DNA of 64,000 nt from Alterinioella nitratireducens. Its GTDB lineage: Bacteria > Pseudomonadota > Alphaproteobacteria > Rhodobacterales > Rhodobacteraceae. Below are positions 1 through 7,935 of the stretch, piece after piece. The notes below the pieces were generated by a model that ran no database searches, was not told where the DNA came from, and saw nothing but the letters and a program-made list of their open reading frames with translations. The translations under genes and the position numbers were made by a program. How positions within the stretch are numbered: position 1 is the first letter of the stretch; every line of letters starts with the position of its first letter. The stretch spans positions 62,001 through 126,000 of the forward strand of contig NZ_JABJVX010000003.1 in the NCBI RefSeq assembly GCF_013155465.1, given 5' to 3'.

Positions 1-45
1 CTCGGACCGCGTCTTTGGAACGAAGCCAAACAAAAGGAGGTCCAG

Positions 46-213
46 ATGGACGACCGTTCCCCTTCCCAGACCCAAGACACCGCGCTGCAGGAACAGGGCG
101 GATGCTGCGGGGGCAAGTCCCACGCGCAGCCCGGTGCGGATGTCGAACCGAAACGCGCGGAGGCCACAAAGGCAGAACCGGCCAAATCCGGCTGCTGCTG
201 CGGCCATAGCTGA
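46..213 (+). CDS. Small cysteine-rich protein, 55 aa, function unknown
   Basis: A short open frame with a strong ribosome binding site (AGGAGG at 35-40, five bases before the ATG). The product is hydrophilic and has two Cys clusters: CCGGK at residues 20-24 and GCCCGH at residues 49-54, joined by a charged Ala/Glu/Lys linker. It has no signal peptide or membrane segment. The clustered Cys plus a terminal His look like a soft-metal site, which is inference only. A 9-bp inverted repeat (228-236 with 251-259) follows the stop but has no T-tract. The next gene encodes a DUF5676-like membrane protein, a family I associate with metal-resistance loci. I do not recognise the peptide itself. Confidence 0.7.
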   Translation: MDDRSPSQTQDTALQEQGGCCGGKSHAQPGADVEPKRAEATKAEPAKSGCCCGHS

Positions 214-330
214 GGCCGGGCCTCGCGGGATGGGCGTCTTGCAGATGTCGCGCCCATCCTGAACCGGTGCCATCCGGGGCGTGCGCGCGCCCGCGCCCCG
301 GATCGTTCACGAACAAGACTGGAGCAAGCC

Positions 331-696
331 ATGATACCTATCCTCTATTTCACCGCCGTCGCGGCGATCCTGTTCCTGGCCCTGCGCATGACGTGCGGGG
401 CCTGCGTCATGGGGACGAATGACGGGACGGGGCGCGCCTATCTGCCCGTGGTGCCCCTGGGGTGGGCCTTGAGCCTGTTCCTGGTGCTGACCTACCTTGT
501 GTGCATCGCCTTCGATCTGATCTTTCCCGGCTACGCGATGTACGAGATCTGGTCCGGCCTGCTGCCCGGTTTCGACTGGCTGACGCCGTTGGGCTTCACC
601 ATCGGCCTGGTCGAGAGCTTTCTCTACGGCTGGTATGCCGCGCTGATCTTCGGCGGCCTTTTCAACGCCTTCGCGGGCAGGGGGGCCGGGGCCTGA
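331..696 (+). CDS. DUF5676-like small integral membrane protein, 121 aa
   Basis: Three or four hydrophobic segments are visible: about residues 1-19, 42-66, 77-92 and 95-113. The second half matches the pattern I know from DUF5676 proteins: a PGYAMYEIW motif, LLPGFDWLTPLGF, and GLVESFLYGWYAALIFGGLFN at the C-terminus. Cys22 and Cys25 (TCGAC) in the N-terminal part could bind metal. Function is not established for the family. The ATG at 331 has GGAG seven to ten bases upstream. It lies about 120 bp after the Cys-rich peptide, on the same strand, so the two could be co-transcribed. Confidence 0.75.
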   Translation: MIPILYFTAVAAILFLALRMTCGACVMGTNDGTGRAYLPVVPLGWALSLFLVLTYLVCIAFDLIFPGYAMYEIWSGLLPGFDWLTPLGFTIGLVESFLYGWYAALIFGGLFNAFAGRGAGA

Positions 697-992
697 CCCC
701 GACCGCCCGTCCCGGATTGCGCCTCCTCGATGCCGCGGGGGCGCAGCCGCGATCGGGCCCGTCCGATGGCCGAACCGGGGCCATCCCGGGCCAGTTGCGG
801 CCCCAGGCGGTTGCGACCGCCTCACGCCCCACCATCAACTTGGTCAAACCGCAAGGCGATAACGCTATTGTAAAATCCGCGCCAGTTGCCATCTTTGACG
901 TTTGGCGCTTGAATGCGCCCGGCGGTGTCGATGGATGACACGGCCCTTCGGGACAATGAACGACAAGGTCAGGGCTAGAGGAGAGAAGCACG

Positions 993-1700
993 GTGATTGG
1001 AATTTTGGCTCAGAGGTCGTGGTGGCAGCGTCATCTGATCGTGATCGTCCTTTCCGCGGCCGCCACCGCCCTTGTTCTTTACAGCCGCGCCGAATGGTCG
1101 GCGATGCACCGCTGGAACCGGGCCGTTGGCGACGTCTCGCTTGTCCTGGTCGCGATGGCGATGGCGATCGGCCCCCTGTCGCGGCTCTCGCGCAGGGTCG
1201 CGCGCCTCACACCCTACCGCAGAGAGCTTGGCATCTACGCGATCCTGCTGGCGCTGGTCCATGCCGTCATCATCTTGTTCGGCTGGGTATCCCTGGACCT
1301 GATGCGCCTGTTCGGCTTCGAATTTCACCCCCAGCTTCAGCAATATGTCATGGTCAATCACGGCTTCGCGCTGGCCAATCTGATCGGCATTGTGGCGCTC
1401 CTCTACGGGTTCGTTCTGGCCATCACGTCGAATGATGCCAGCATGCGTTGGCTCGGCAATAGCGTTTGGAAATTCGTCCAGCAGGGGACATATATCCTCT
1501 GGTGGCTGTCGGTGCTGCATACGGCCTATTTTCTGTTCGTGCACTTTCTGGACTTCCATCGCCGGACGCCGGACCCGAACTGGGCACAGTGGCCCTTCGT
1601 GGTCCTGGTCGGGACGGTCGTGATGCTTCAACTGGCGGCATCGACCCAGACCTGGCGCAAGGTTCGCGGGCCGGTGCAGCGCGCGTCCAATTCCTCGTGA
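993..1700 (+). CDS. Ferric reductase-like transmembrane protein (MsrQ/YedZ type), 235 aa
   Basis: Inner-membrane protein with about six hydrophobic helices of the ferric-reductase-like transmembrane domain. Candidate heme-b histidines sit in helices as LVHAVI, VNHGFALAN, LHTAYF and FVHFL, which is the arrangement of MsrQ/YedZ-like proteins that move electrons from the quinone pool to a periplasmic partner. No msrP-like molybdoenzyme gene is adjacent, so a specific MsrQ role is not supported. The start is a GTG with GGAGAG upstream. Residues PLSRLSRRVARLTPYRRELGIYA form the usual cytoplasmic loop between helices 2 and 3. Confidence 0.8.
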   Translation: MIGILAQRSWWQRHLIVIVLSAAATALVLYSRAEWSAMHRWNRAVGDVSLVLVAMAMAIGPLSRLSRRVARLTPYRRELGIYAILLALVHAVIILFGWVSLDLMRLFGFEFHPQLQQYVMVNHGFALANLIGIVALLYGFVLAITSNDASMRWLGNSVWKFVQQGTYILWWLSVLHTAYFLFVHFLDFHRRTPDPNWAQWPFVVLVGTVVMLQLAASTQTWRKVRGPVQRASNSS

Positions 1701-1978
1701 GGGGGAATCGCGGGGCACAGCCTGTTCCGCGCCCCCGCGGGTCTCGCGCCTCCGGGGGTCACGCGACCGCCCGGCGCGCATCTTGCCGTCGCCGAGCGGC
1801 CCTGGTCTGATCGAGCTTGCCAATCCGGCCCTTGCCCGGACCGCGCCGGGGTGGTTTCCCCGCCGCGCACATATCGGCTATAGGGTGGCCTGCGGGGCCA
1901 CCGGGGGTCTGGAGGCGGGAAACGGACATGCGTGGAGGCGCAGGCTCCTGAAGAGCCGGCAGTTTGAAGACACAGGAA

Positions 1979-2968
1979 ATGCAGATAGAGAAACACGCCA
2001 GATTGTCCATAGCCCCGATGATGGACTGGACCGACTGTCATTGCCGCTATTTCCACCGGCTGATGACGCGGCATGCGCTGCTCTATACCGAGATGGTCAC
2101 CGCGCCCGCGCTCATTCATGGCGACCGCGACCGGCTGCTGGGGTTCGACCCGGCGGAACATCCCGTGGCGCTGCAACTGGGCGGCTCGGACCCGCATGAC
2201 CTGGCCCAGGCGGCGCGGATCGGGGCGGAGTTCGGCTATGACGAGATCAACCTCAATGTCGGCTGCCCCTCGGACCGGGTGCAATCTGGGGCCTTCGGCG
2301 CGGTGCTGATGGAGCGCCCCGGCCTGGTCGCCGATTGCGCCGCTGCGATGATCGCCGCAAGCCCCGCCCCGGTCACCGTCAAATGCCGCATCGGTGTCGA
2401 TGACCAGATCCCGGAGGAGGTGCTGCCCGCCTTCCTGCGCACGGTCAGCGCGGCGGGCGTCACGCGCTTTGCCATCCATGCGCGCAAGGCCTGGCTGCAA
2501 GGGCTCAGCCCCAGGGAAAACCGCGACATCCCGCCGCTGAACTATCCGCTGGTTCATGCCATGAAGGCCGAATTTCCGCATCTTCACCTCTCGGTCAATG
2601 GCGGCGTCACCAGCCTGGCCGAGGCGCAGAGCCACCTCGATGCGGGCATGGACGGGGTGATGATCGGCCGCGCGGCCTATCACGAGCCCGCAAACACGCT
2701 GCTCGACGCCGATGCCACGATCTTCGGCGCAGGCGAGTCTTCGAAGACCGCCGAGGACATCGCCCGTGCCATGCTGCCCTATATCGAGCGCCACCTGTCG
2801 GCAGGCGGTCGGCTGAACCAGATCACCCGGCACATGTTGGGCCTCTTCGCGGGCCGCCCCGGCGCGCGGCACTGGAAACGCACGCTGTCGGAACGCGCGC
2901 ATCTGCCCGGCGCGGGGACGGAGGTGATCGAGGCCGGCCTCTCCGCCATCCGCCAATTCGCCGCCTGA
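1979..2968 (+). CDS. dusA: tRNA-dihydrouridine(20/20a) synthase DusA
   Basis: FMN-dependent TIM-barrel enzyme that reduces uridines in the tRNA D-loop using NADPH. Family signatures seen: SIAPMMDWTD near the N-terminus, the catalytic-Cys motif NLNVGCPSDRVQSGAFGA, KCRIGVDD, the HARKAWLQGLSPRENR stretch and the phosphate-binding NGGV...GMDGVMIGRAAY. The C-terminal helical domain (NQITRHMLGLFAGRPGARHWKR) is typical of DusA rather than DusB/C. Length (about 330 aa) is normal. The start is uncertain: ATG 1979 is used here, but an in-frame TTG at 1964 would add five residues. Neither has a good Shine-Dalgarno sequence. Confidence 0.93.
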   Translation: MQIEKHARLSIAPMMDWTDCHCRYFHRLMTRHALLYTEMVTAPALIHGDRDRLLGFDPAEHPVALQLGGSDPHDLAQAARIGAEFGYDEINLNVGCPSDRVQSGAFGAVLMERPGLVADCAAAMIAASPAPVTVKCRIGVDDQIPEEVLPAFLRTVSAAGVTRFAIHARKAWLQGLSPRENRDIPPLNYPLVHAMKAEFPHLHLSVNGGVTSLAEAQSHLDAGMDGVMIGRAAYHEPANTLLDADATIFGAGESSKTAEDIARAMLPYIERHLSAGGRLNQITRHMLGLFAGRPGARHWKRTLSERAHLPGAGTEVIEAGLSAIRQFAA

Positions 2969-3039
2969 GCGCCCGCTTTCCTTTCCCGTCCGCGCCTGCA
3001 ATACCTGACGCAGCCGTTACCCCCGAAAGGCCCCCGCCC

Positions 3040-3864
3040 ATGCCCGAGTTGTCCCAGGTCCTGCCGCTCCTGGCCCTGATCATGGCGATCGGCGCCTTTG
3101 CCGGTGTGGTCGCGGGCCTTCTTGGGGTGGGCGGCGGCATCATCCTGGTCCCGGCCTTCTTCTTCGCCTTCGCAGCCCTTGGCTACGAGACGCCGGAGCT
3201 GATGCAGATCTGCCTTGCCACCTCGCTGGCCACAATCATCGTGACGTCGCTGCGCTCGGTCATGGCGCATCACAGGAAGGGCGCGGTCGATTGGGGGATA
3301 TTGCGCGCATGGGGGCCGGGGATCGCCATCGGGGCGGTGCTTGGCGTGGTGGCGGCCAGCGGCTTGCGCAACGAGGCGCTGATGGTCCTCTTCGGGGTGC
3401 TGGCGCTGGCGGTCGGGCTTTACCTCGCCTTCGGGCGCGCGCATTGGCGGCTCGGGGACCAGATGCCGGGCGGATGGGCACGGGCGATCCTGTCGCCGCT
3501 GGTGGGCTTCCTGTCGGTGCTGATGGGGATCGGCGGCGGCAGTTTCGGGGTGCCGCTGATGACGCTCTATGGCCGTCCGATCCACAACGCGGTGGCGACG
3601 GCGGCGGGCTTCGGCGTCATCATCGCGGTGCCCTCGGTCCTGGGGTTCCTGATGGTCAGCGGCGACCATCCCGACCGGCCCCCCTTCATGGTGGGCCAGG
3701 TCAACCTGGTGGCCTTCGCCGTGGTCGTCGCGATGACGCTGATCACGACGCCCTGGGGCGTGCGGCTGGCCCATGCGATGGACCCCAAGCCACTGAAACG
3801 CGTCTTCGCGGTCTTCATCATGATCATGGCGCTCAACATGCTGCGCAAGGCGTTCTGGGGCTGA
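3040..3864 (+). CDS. Sulfite exporter TauE/SafE family membrane protein
   Basis: 274 aa, eight or so hydrophobic helices, with the two repeated glycine-rich signatures of the family: GVVAGLLGVGGGIILVPAFFF in the first half and GFLSVLMGIGGGSFGVPLMTLYG in the second. Members export organosulfur anions such as sulfite or sulfoacetate, or have unknown cargo; the substrate cannot be read here. The stop is followed within ten bases by a double-palindrome repeat (3873-3913) that may act as terminator. Confidence 0.9.
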   Translation: MPELSQVLPLLALIMAIGAFAGVVAGLLGVGGGIILVPAFFFAFAALGYETPELMQICLATSLATIIVTSLRSVMAHHRKGAVDWGILRAWGPGIAIGAVLGVVAASGLRNEALMVLFGVLALAVGLYLAFGRAHWRLGDQMPGGWARAILSPLVGFLSVLMGIGGGSFGVPLMTLYGRPIHNAVATAAGFGVIIAVPSVLGFLMVSGDHPDRPPFMVGQVNLVAFAVVVAMTLITTPWGVRLAHAMDPKPLKRVFAVFIMIMALNMLRKAFWG

Positions 3865-3872
3865 CGGGGCCA

Positions 3873-3913
3873 AGGGCTTTCGAAAGCCCTGTTCCGAAAT
3901 TTCGAAATTTCGG
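3873..3913. repeat. Double-palindrome intergenic repeat, copy 1
   Basis: Two perfect palindromes in tandem: an 18-bp one with arms AGGGCTTTC/GAAAGCCCT (3873-3890), a three-base spacer, then a 20-bp one made of CGAAATTT units (3894-3913). An identical pair occurs at 4333-4373. Both copies sit directly behind stop codons, which fits a bidirectional transcription stop or a dispersed palindromic repeat. Confidence 0.8.
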
Positions 3914-3978
3914 TCGCCCGGAACCCGGTCATCCCCCCGGCGTTGCTCCTCGTCATCCTGTAAAGAGGAGCCCACCCC

Positions 3979-4316
3979 ATGCCCATCGACCCGCTTTCCG
4001 ACCTCAAGATCATCGTGACCGGCGGTGCCAGCGGCATCGGCAAGGCGACGTCCAGACTTCTGGCGCAAGGCGGCGCTCGACGAGTCCTGCCATGATGATT
4101 GGTCCGCCGCCGTCTCGCGCGCAGGGGGCGCCCAAGACAAAGAGCATCGACGAGGATTCGATCACGCAGCAACCCATCGCGCGCCTCGGCCAACCCGAGG
4201 AGGTCGCGCGCCTGGTCCGGTTCCTGCTGACCGAGGCGACATTCTCGACCGGGTCGGAATTCGTCATCGACGGCGGCACCACGGCGGGGCAGGTGGTGGA
4301 TTTCCCCGACGACTGA
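3979..4316 (+). pseudogene. Short-chain dehydrogenase/reductase remnant with internal deletion
   Basis: The 5' end begins with an ATG (GAGGAG upstream) and reads a clear Rossmann start: DLKIIVTGGASGIGKATSRLLAQGG, with the TGxxxGIG cofactor loop. After about 38 codons it hits a TGA near 4093. The 3' end, in another frame, encodes the classic SDR tail PIARLGQPEEVARLVRFLL...GSEFVIDGGTTAG up to a TGA at 4314. The central part with the Ser-Tyr-Lys catalytic residues, about 170 codons, is absent. This is an internally deleted, frame-broken SDR gene, bracketed by two copies of the same palindromic repeat. Confidence 0.85.
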
Positions 4317-4332
4317 CCCGGGGCGGGGCGCG

Positions 4333-4373
4333 AGGGCTTTCGAAAGCCCTCATCCGAAATTTCGAAATTTCGG
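4333..4373. repeat. Double-palindrome intergenic repeat, copy 2
   Basis: Same two palindromes as copy 1 at 3873-3913, in the same order, 460 bp further on. It lies in the 63-bp space between the SDR remnant (plus strand) and the stop of livM (minus strand), where a bidirectional terminator would be useful. Confidence 0.8.
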
Positions 4374-4379
4374 CCCCGC

Positions 4380-5687
4380 CTATTTCTCGGGGATCAACCC
4401 GCGCGGGGCAAAGCGCAGCATCACCAGCAGGAATATCCCCATCGTCAGCAATCGCATATGCGCCGCCGAGTCGATCAGGTGCTCGCGCAGCGGGTTGTCG
4501 GCGGCCATGCCGCTGGTGACGAACTCCAGCAATGCCAGGCCCATCGGCTCGACCATGATCCACAGCCACCAGATCAGGAACCCGCCCAGGACCGCGCCCC
4601 AGTTGTTGCCCGATCCGCCGACAATCACCATTACCCAGACCAGGAAGGTAAAGCGCAGCGGGTTATAGCTACTGGGCACAAGCTGGCCGTCCAGCGTCGT
4701 CATCATCGCACCGGCCAGCCCGCAGACCGCCGAGCCCAGGATGAAGATCTGCAAATGCCGGCGCGTGACGTTCTTGCCCATCGCCGAGGCCGAGACCTCG
4801 TTGTCGCGGATCGCCCGCATCATCCGGCCCCAGGGGCTGTTCAGGGCCATCTGGCTCAGCCAGATCAGCGCCAGGATCACGACGATGAACAGACCTGCAT
4901 AGCTGAGCTTGACGAAGATCGACGAGAAGCTGACCACATTGGCCCCGATCCGGTCCGACAGCGCGATGAACCACTCTGCCTGTTGCAGGTCGATCTCGTA
5001 AGGCACGGGGCGGGGCAGGCCGGTCACGTTCTTGACGCCCCGGCCCAACCAGTCCTCGTTCTTCAGCACCGCGATGATGATCTCGGCAATGCCGAGCGTC
5101 GCAATCGCCAGGTAGTCCGAGCGCAGCCCAAGCGCCACCTTGCCCACGATCCAGGCCGCACCCGCCGCGAACAACCCGCCCACCGGCCAGGCCAGCACAA
5201 CCGGCAGGCCAAGCCCGCCCAGATAGCCGGTGAGCGCGGGATCGACGCTCTCGATCGCGTCGCGCGCGGGATCGAAGATCGCGCGGTAGATGACATAGCC
5301 CGCGATCAGGACCGCCAGCATCGCCACAACCCGGACCCAGCCCCTTGGCAGCCGCGTCCAGACCACAATCGCGCCCGCGATGGTCGCGGCCCCCGCCAGC
5401 AACGCCAGCAGGATGCGCGGACCGCCCGCGGCCCAGGCCTCCGGCACCGGCGGCATCGAGACCAGCACCGCGGCCAGCCCGCCAAGCGCGGTGAATCCCA
5501 CGATCCCGACGTTGAACAGCCCCGCATAGCCCCATTGCATGTTCACGCCCAGGGCCATGATCGCCGAGACCAGCCCCATGTTGAAAATGCCAAGCGCCGA
5601 GTTCCAGGACTGCATCATGCCGGTCCCGATGAAGAGGATGGCGACCAGTCCGAAAAGCAGGATATTGCGTGGTTCCACCCGGGTCAT
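4380..5687 (-). CDS. livM: Branched-chain amino acid ABC transporter permease LivM
   Basis: 435 aa inner-membrane permease. Motifs seen: LGVNMQWGYAGLFNVGIVGFTALGG, LRSDYLAIATLGIAEIIIAVLKNEDWLGRG (the coupling loop region), RAIRDNEVSASAMGKNV and LDGQLVPSSYNPLRFTFLVWVMVIVGGSGNNWGAVLGG. An unusually long segment around residues 90-170 carries extra hydrophobic helices. The start overlaps the stop of livH by four bases. It works with LivH, LivF, LivG and the binding protein encoded upstream in the same minus-strand cluster. Confidence 0.93.
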   Translation of the reverse strand: MTRVEPRNILLFGLVAILFIGTGMMQSWNSALGIFNMGLVSAIMALGVNMQWGYAGLFNVGIVGFTALGGLAAVLVSMPPVPEAWAAGGPRILLALLAGAATIAGAIVVWTRLPRGWVRVVAMLAVLIAGYVIYRAIFDPARDAIESVDPALTGYLGGLGLPVVLAWPVGGLFAAGAAWIVGKVALGLRSDYLAIATLGIAEIIIAVLKNEDWLGRGVKNVTGLPRPVPYEIDLQQAEWFIALSDRIGANVVSFSSIFVKLSYAGLFIVVILALIWLSQMALNSPWGRMMRAIRDNEVSASAMGKNVTRRHLQIFILGSAVCGLAGAMMTTLDGQLVPSSYNPLRFTFLVWVMVIVGGSGNNWGAVLGGFLIWWLWIMVEPMGLALLEFVTSGMAADNPLREHLIDSAAHMRLLTMGIFLLVMLRFAPRGLIPEK

Positions 5688-6694
5688 ACCGCTTTCCCCC
5701 TGAACAATCCGGTGGGCCGGAACAGCAGCACGATCAACAGGATCCCAAAGCTCACCGCGAATTTGTAATCGGTCGACAGAAGCTGCATCAGCCCCTCGGG
5801 CATCCAGTCCTCGGGCAGCACATGGCCCGCCACGCGGCGGAACGCATAGGTGACCGAGATCTCGGAAAACGCGATCACGAAACCGCCCGCGATGGCCCCC
5901 ACCGGGTTGCCGAGCCCGCCGACAATGGCCGAGGCGAAGATCGGCAGCAGAAGCTGGAAATAGGTGAAGGGCTTGAAGCTCTTGTCGAGCCCGTAAAGCA
6001 CGCCCGCCGTGGTCGCCAGCGCCGCCACGATGATCCAGGTGATCAGCACGACGCGTTCCGGGTTGATGCCCGACAGCAGCGCCAGATCCTCATTGTCGGA
6101 AAAGGCGCGCATCGACTTGCCGGTGCGGGTGCGGTTGAGGAACCAGAAGAGGGCAATGACCACAAGGATCGCCGTGACCAGCGTGATCCCCTGGCTGGTG
6201 CGGATCGCCAGCCCCTCGTCAAGACCGGTGAGGCTTTGAAAATTGCGTGCCGAGACGATGAAGCGCTCGCCATCCGCGAACCGCTGATCCCCCACGCCGA
6301 TGATGAAGCGCACCAGCCCGTTCATGATGAACATGACGCCGAGCGAGGCGATCACGTAGATCACCGGTTTCGCCTTCTGCGCCCGGTAGAAACGATAGAC
6401 CACCCGGTCGGTCCCGATGAGCAACAGCGCCGTCACCGCGATCCCCACCGGCAGCGCCAGCAAAGCGGTCGGCAGCGGCCCCAGCGACACGCCCGCGCCC
6501 TGCAAGCCCCAGGTCACCAGGATCGTCACCATCGCCCCGAAGGCCATGGTGTCGCCATGCGCGAAGTTCGAGAACCGCAAGATGCCGTAGATCAGCGTCA
6601 CGCCAAGCGCGCCCAGCGCCAGTTGCGCGCCATAGGCGGTGGCCGGCACGATCACGAAATTCGCCAAGACAACGATGGCGTTCAGCAGGTCCAT
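5684..6694 (-). CDS. livH: Branched-chain amino acid ABC transporter permease LivH
   Basis: 336 aa from the ATG at 6694, which has GGGAGAGG upstream; the longer open frame to 6748 is rejected. Signatures: GALGVTLIYGILRFSNFAHGDTMAFGAM, MRAFSDNEDLALLSGINPERVV and FKPFTYFQLLLPIFASAIVGGLGNPVGAIAGG, standard for LivH. It is separated from livF by four small secreted-protein genes, an unusual interruption of the liv gene order. Confidence 0.93.
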   Translation of the reverse strand: MDLLNAIVVLANFVIVPATAYGAQLALGALGVTLIYGILRFSNFAHGDTMAFGAMVTILVTWGLQGAGVSLGPLPTALLALPVGIAVTALLLIGTDRVVYRFYRAQKAKPVIYVIASLGVMFIMNGLVRFIIGVGDQRFADGERFIVSARNFQSLTGLDEGLAIRTSQGITLVTAILVVIALFWFLNRTRTGKSMRAFSDNEDLALLSGINPERVVLITWIIVAALATTAGVLYGLDKSFKPFTYFQLLLPIFASAIVGGLGNPVGAIAGGFVIAFSEISVTYAFRRVAGHVLPEDWMPEGLMQLLSTDYKFAVSFGILLIVLLFRPTGLFRGKAV

Positions 6695-6779
6695 GACGGG
6701 CCTCTCCCCCTGGTTTCGTCCCCGCGCTGAATGGCGGGTTTTCGCCATAAGGGCAAGGCTTTCGACACCGGCACGGCCC

Positions 6780-7181
6780 TCATTGCGCCGCGGCCTCGCA
6801 GGTGCCGAACCCCGTCACCGCCTGCGGCCGGATATGGGGTTGATGCAGGGTCAGCACCAGGTTGCCATTGTCGGCGAAACTGATGATCTGCACCGCCTGC
6901 GTCTCCTCGTTGGTGTGCATCAGCGTGCGCAGACCGGTGGGCTCCAGCGCCCCCTCCGGCGCGGGGATATTGGCGATCTCCTCGTAATCCGAGGGCAGTT
7001 CGGCGTTCCAGTCCACCGACCAGACACCGCCCTCCTGCGTAATCGCGATCTCCTGGTCGAGGTCGGAACAGGCCGAGATCTCGATGCAGATGATCGAGAG
7101 GGTGCAGGTCAGGCTGACCTCCTGGGCGTAGCCGGGCAGGGGCGACAGGCAAAGGGCGGCGATAGCGGCGCGTGTCAGCAT
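6780..7181 (-). CDS. Small secreted protein, four-Cys family, cassette member D
   Basis: 133 aa, beginning with a signal peptide (cleavage likely after GYA at about residue 18). The mature part starts with C-x5-C-x5-C (CTLSIICIEISAC) and ends with a lone Cys in GTCEAAAQ. Between them is a predicted beta-rich stretch with no recognised domain. The first base pair of the ATG overlaps the stop of member C (TGATG), implying translational coupling. It is the last and most diverged of four consecutive genes with the same cysteine layout. An 85-bp gap precedes livH. Function unknown; the periplasmic location is inferred from the signal peptide. Confidence 0.75.
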   Translation of the reverse strand: MLTRAAIAALCLSPLPGYAQEVSLTCTLSIICIEISACSDLDQEIAITQEGGVWSVDWNAELPSDYEEIANIPAPEGALEPTGLRTLMHTNEETQAVQIISFADNGNLVLTLHQPHIRPQAVTGFGTCEAAAQ

Positions 7182-7549
7182 CAAAGAACCTCGCATTGGC
7201 CGATGGCGGTCAGGGCGACGGGGCCTTGACCCGATCGCAGGATATGCCGGGAATGGATGGCCCCGCCGGAGGGAAAAACCGTGATCAGGATGCGGCTGGC
7301 CGGATCGCGGCTGACGAAACTCAGCGTGTCGGAGCCTTCGGGCGTCACATCGGCCACCGGCACCTGTTCCGCGTCCGAAACCACCCATAGCCCCGGCTCA
7401 TGGTCGATGGGCGCGATCTCGACGGTGAAACTGTCCCGGTCGCAGGCGTCACCGGCACAGACCGGCCGGAACAGGCAGACCAGCGGCGTCACCGCGTGGA
7501 CGGGGACGGGCAGGGCGATCAAGAGCAGGGGCAGCAGGCGGGCAATCAC
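7181..7549 (-). CDS. Small secreted protein, four-Cys family, cassette member C
   Basis: 122 aa from a GTG at 7549 that overlaps the TGA of member B (GTGA). Signal peptide VIARLLPLLLIALPVPVHA. The mature protein begins with C-x5-C-x4-C (CLFRPVCAGDAC), continues through FTVEIAPIDHEPGLWVVSD, and ends GQCEVL. No known domain is recognised. The placement of the cysteines, the size and the order of features match members A, B and D. No longer start fits because the upstream frame lies inside member B. Confidence 0.75.
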   Translation of the reverse strand: MIARLLPLLLIALPVPVHAVTPLVCLFRPVCAGDACDRDSFTVEIAPIDHEPGLWVVSDAEQVPVADVTPEGSDTLSFVSRDPASRILITVFPSGGAIHSRHILRSGQGPVALTAIGQCEVL

Positions 7550-7935
7550 AATTGCGTCTCGCAACTCAGGAACCGGATCTGCGCCTCGGGCGCGGGGTCG
7601 GCCCTGCGCGCGGTCCAGATCACATGCGGCTCGGCGGCAAAGACAAGCTGGTTCCAGGTCTCCGCCGCGCCGGCCCATGTCACGGTGCGATCCGCCGTAA
7701 CCTCTGCGTCGAACCCGGCCCCGGCGATGGTGATGCGGAAATCTCCCGCGCCATCCGGGCCGACATCGACGGGGTCCAGTGTGAAATCGAAAGGCTGGCG
7801 CGTGGCCGTGCATTGCCCGCCCGCATCGCACGAGGAAGTGACCTGGCAGGTCACGGAAATGCGCGCGCCCTCGGCCAGCGCCTGCGCGGGCAGGCCCAGA
7901 GCAAGGGCCAGACCAAGGACCGCGCGCAGGATCAC
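7546..7935 (-). CDS. Small secreted protein, four-Cys family, cassette member B
   Basis: 129 aa from a GTG at 7935 overlapping the TGA of member A. Signal peptide VILRAVLGLALALGLPAQALA. Mature part: C-x5-C-x5-C (CQVTSSCDAGGQC), then a segment FDFTLDPVDVGPDGAGDFRITIAG comparable to FTVEIAPIDHEPGLW of member C, then a C-terminal LSCETQL. The sequence suggests a small disulfide-stabilised beta protein exported to the periplasm. No family is recognised by reading. Confidence 0.75.
   Translation of the reverse strand: MILRAVLGLALALGLPAQALAEGARISVTCQVTSSCDAGGQCTATRQPFDFTLDPVDVGPDGAGDFRITIAGAGFDAEVTADRTVTWAGAAETWNQLVFAAEPHVIWTARRADPAPEAQIRFLSCETQL

Noticed and set aside
15-209. 64-codon frame overlapping the first small gene
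   Set aside because: It uses a different frame, has no ribosome site and an Arg-rich composition typical of out-of-frame GC-rich reading; the ATG at 46 with AGGAGG is far better.
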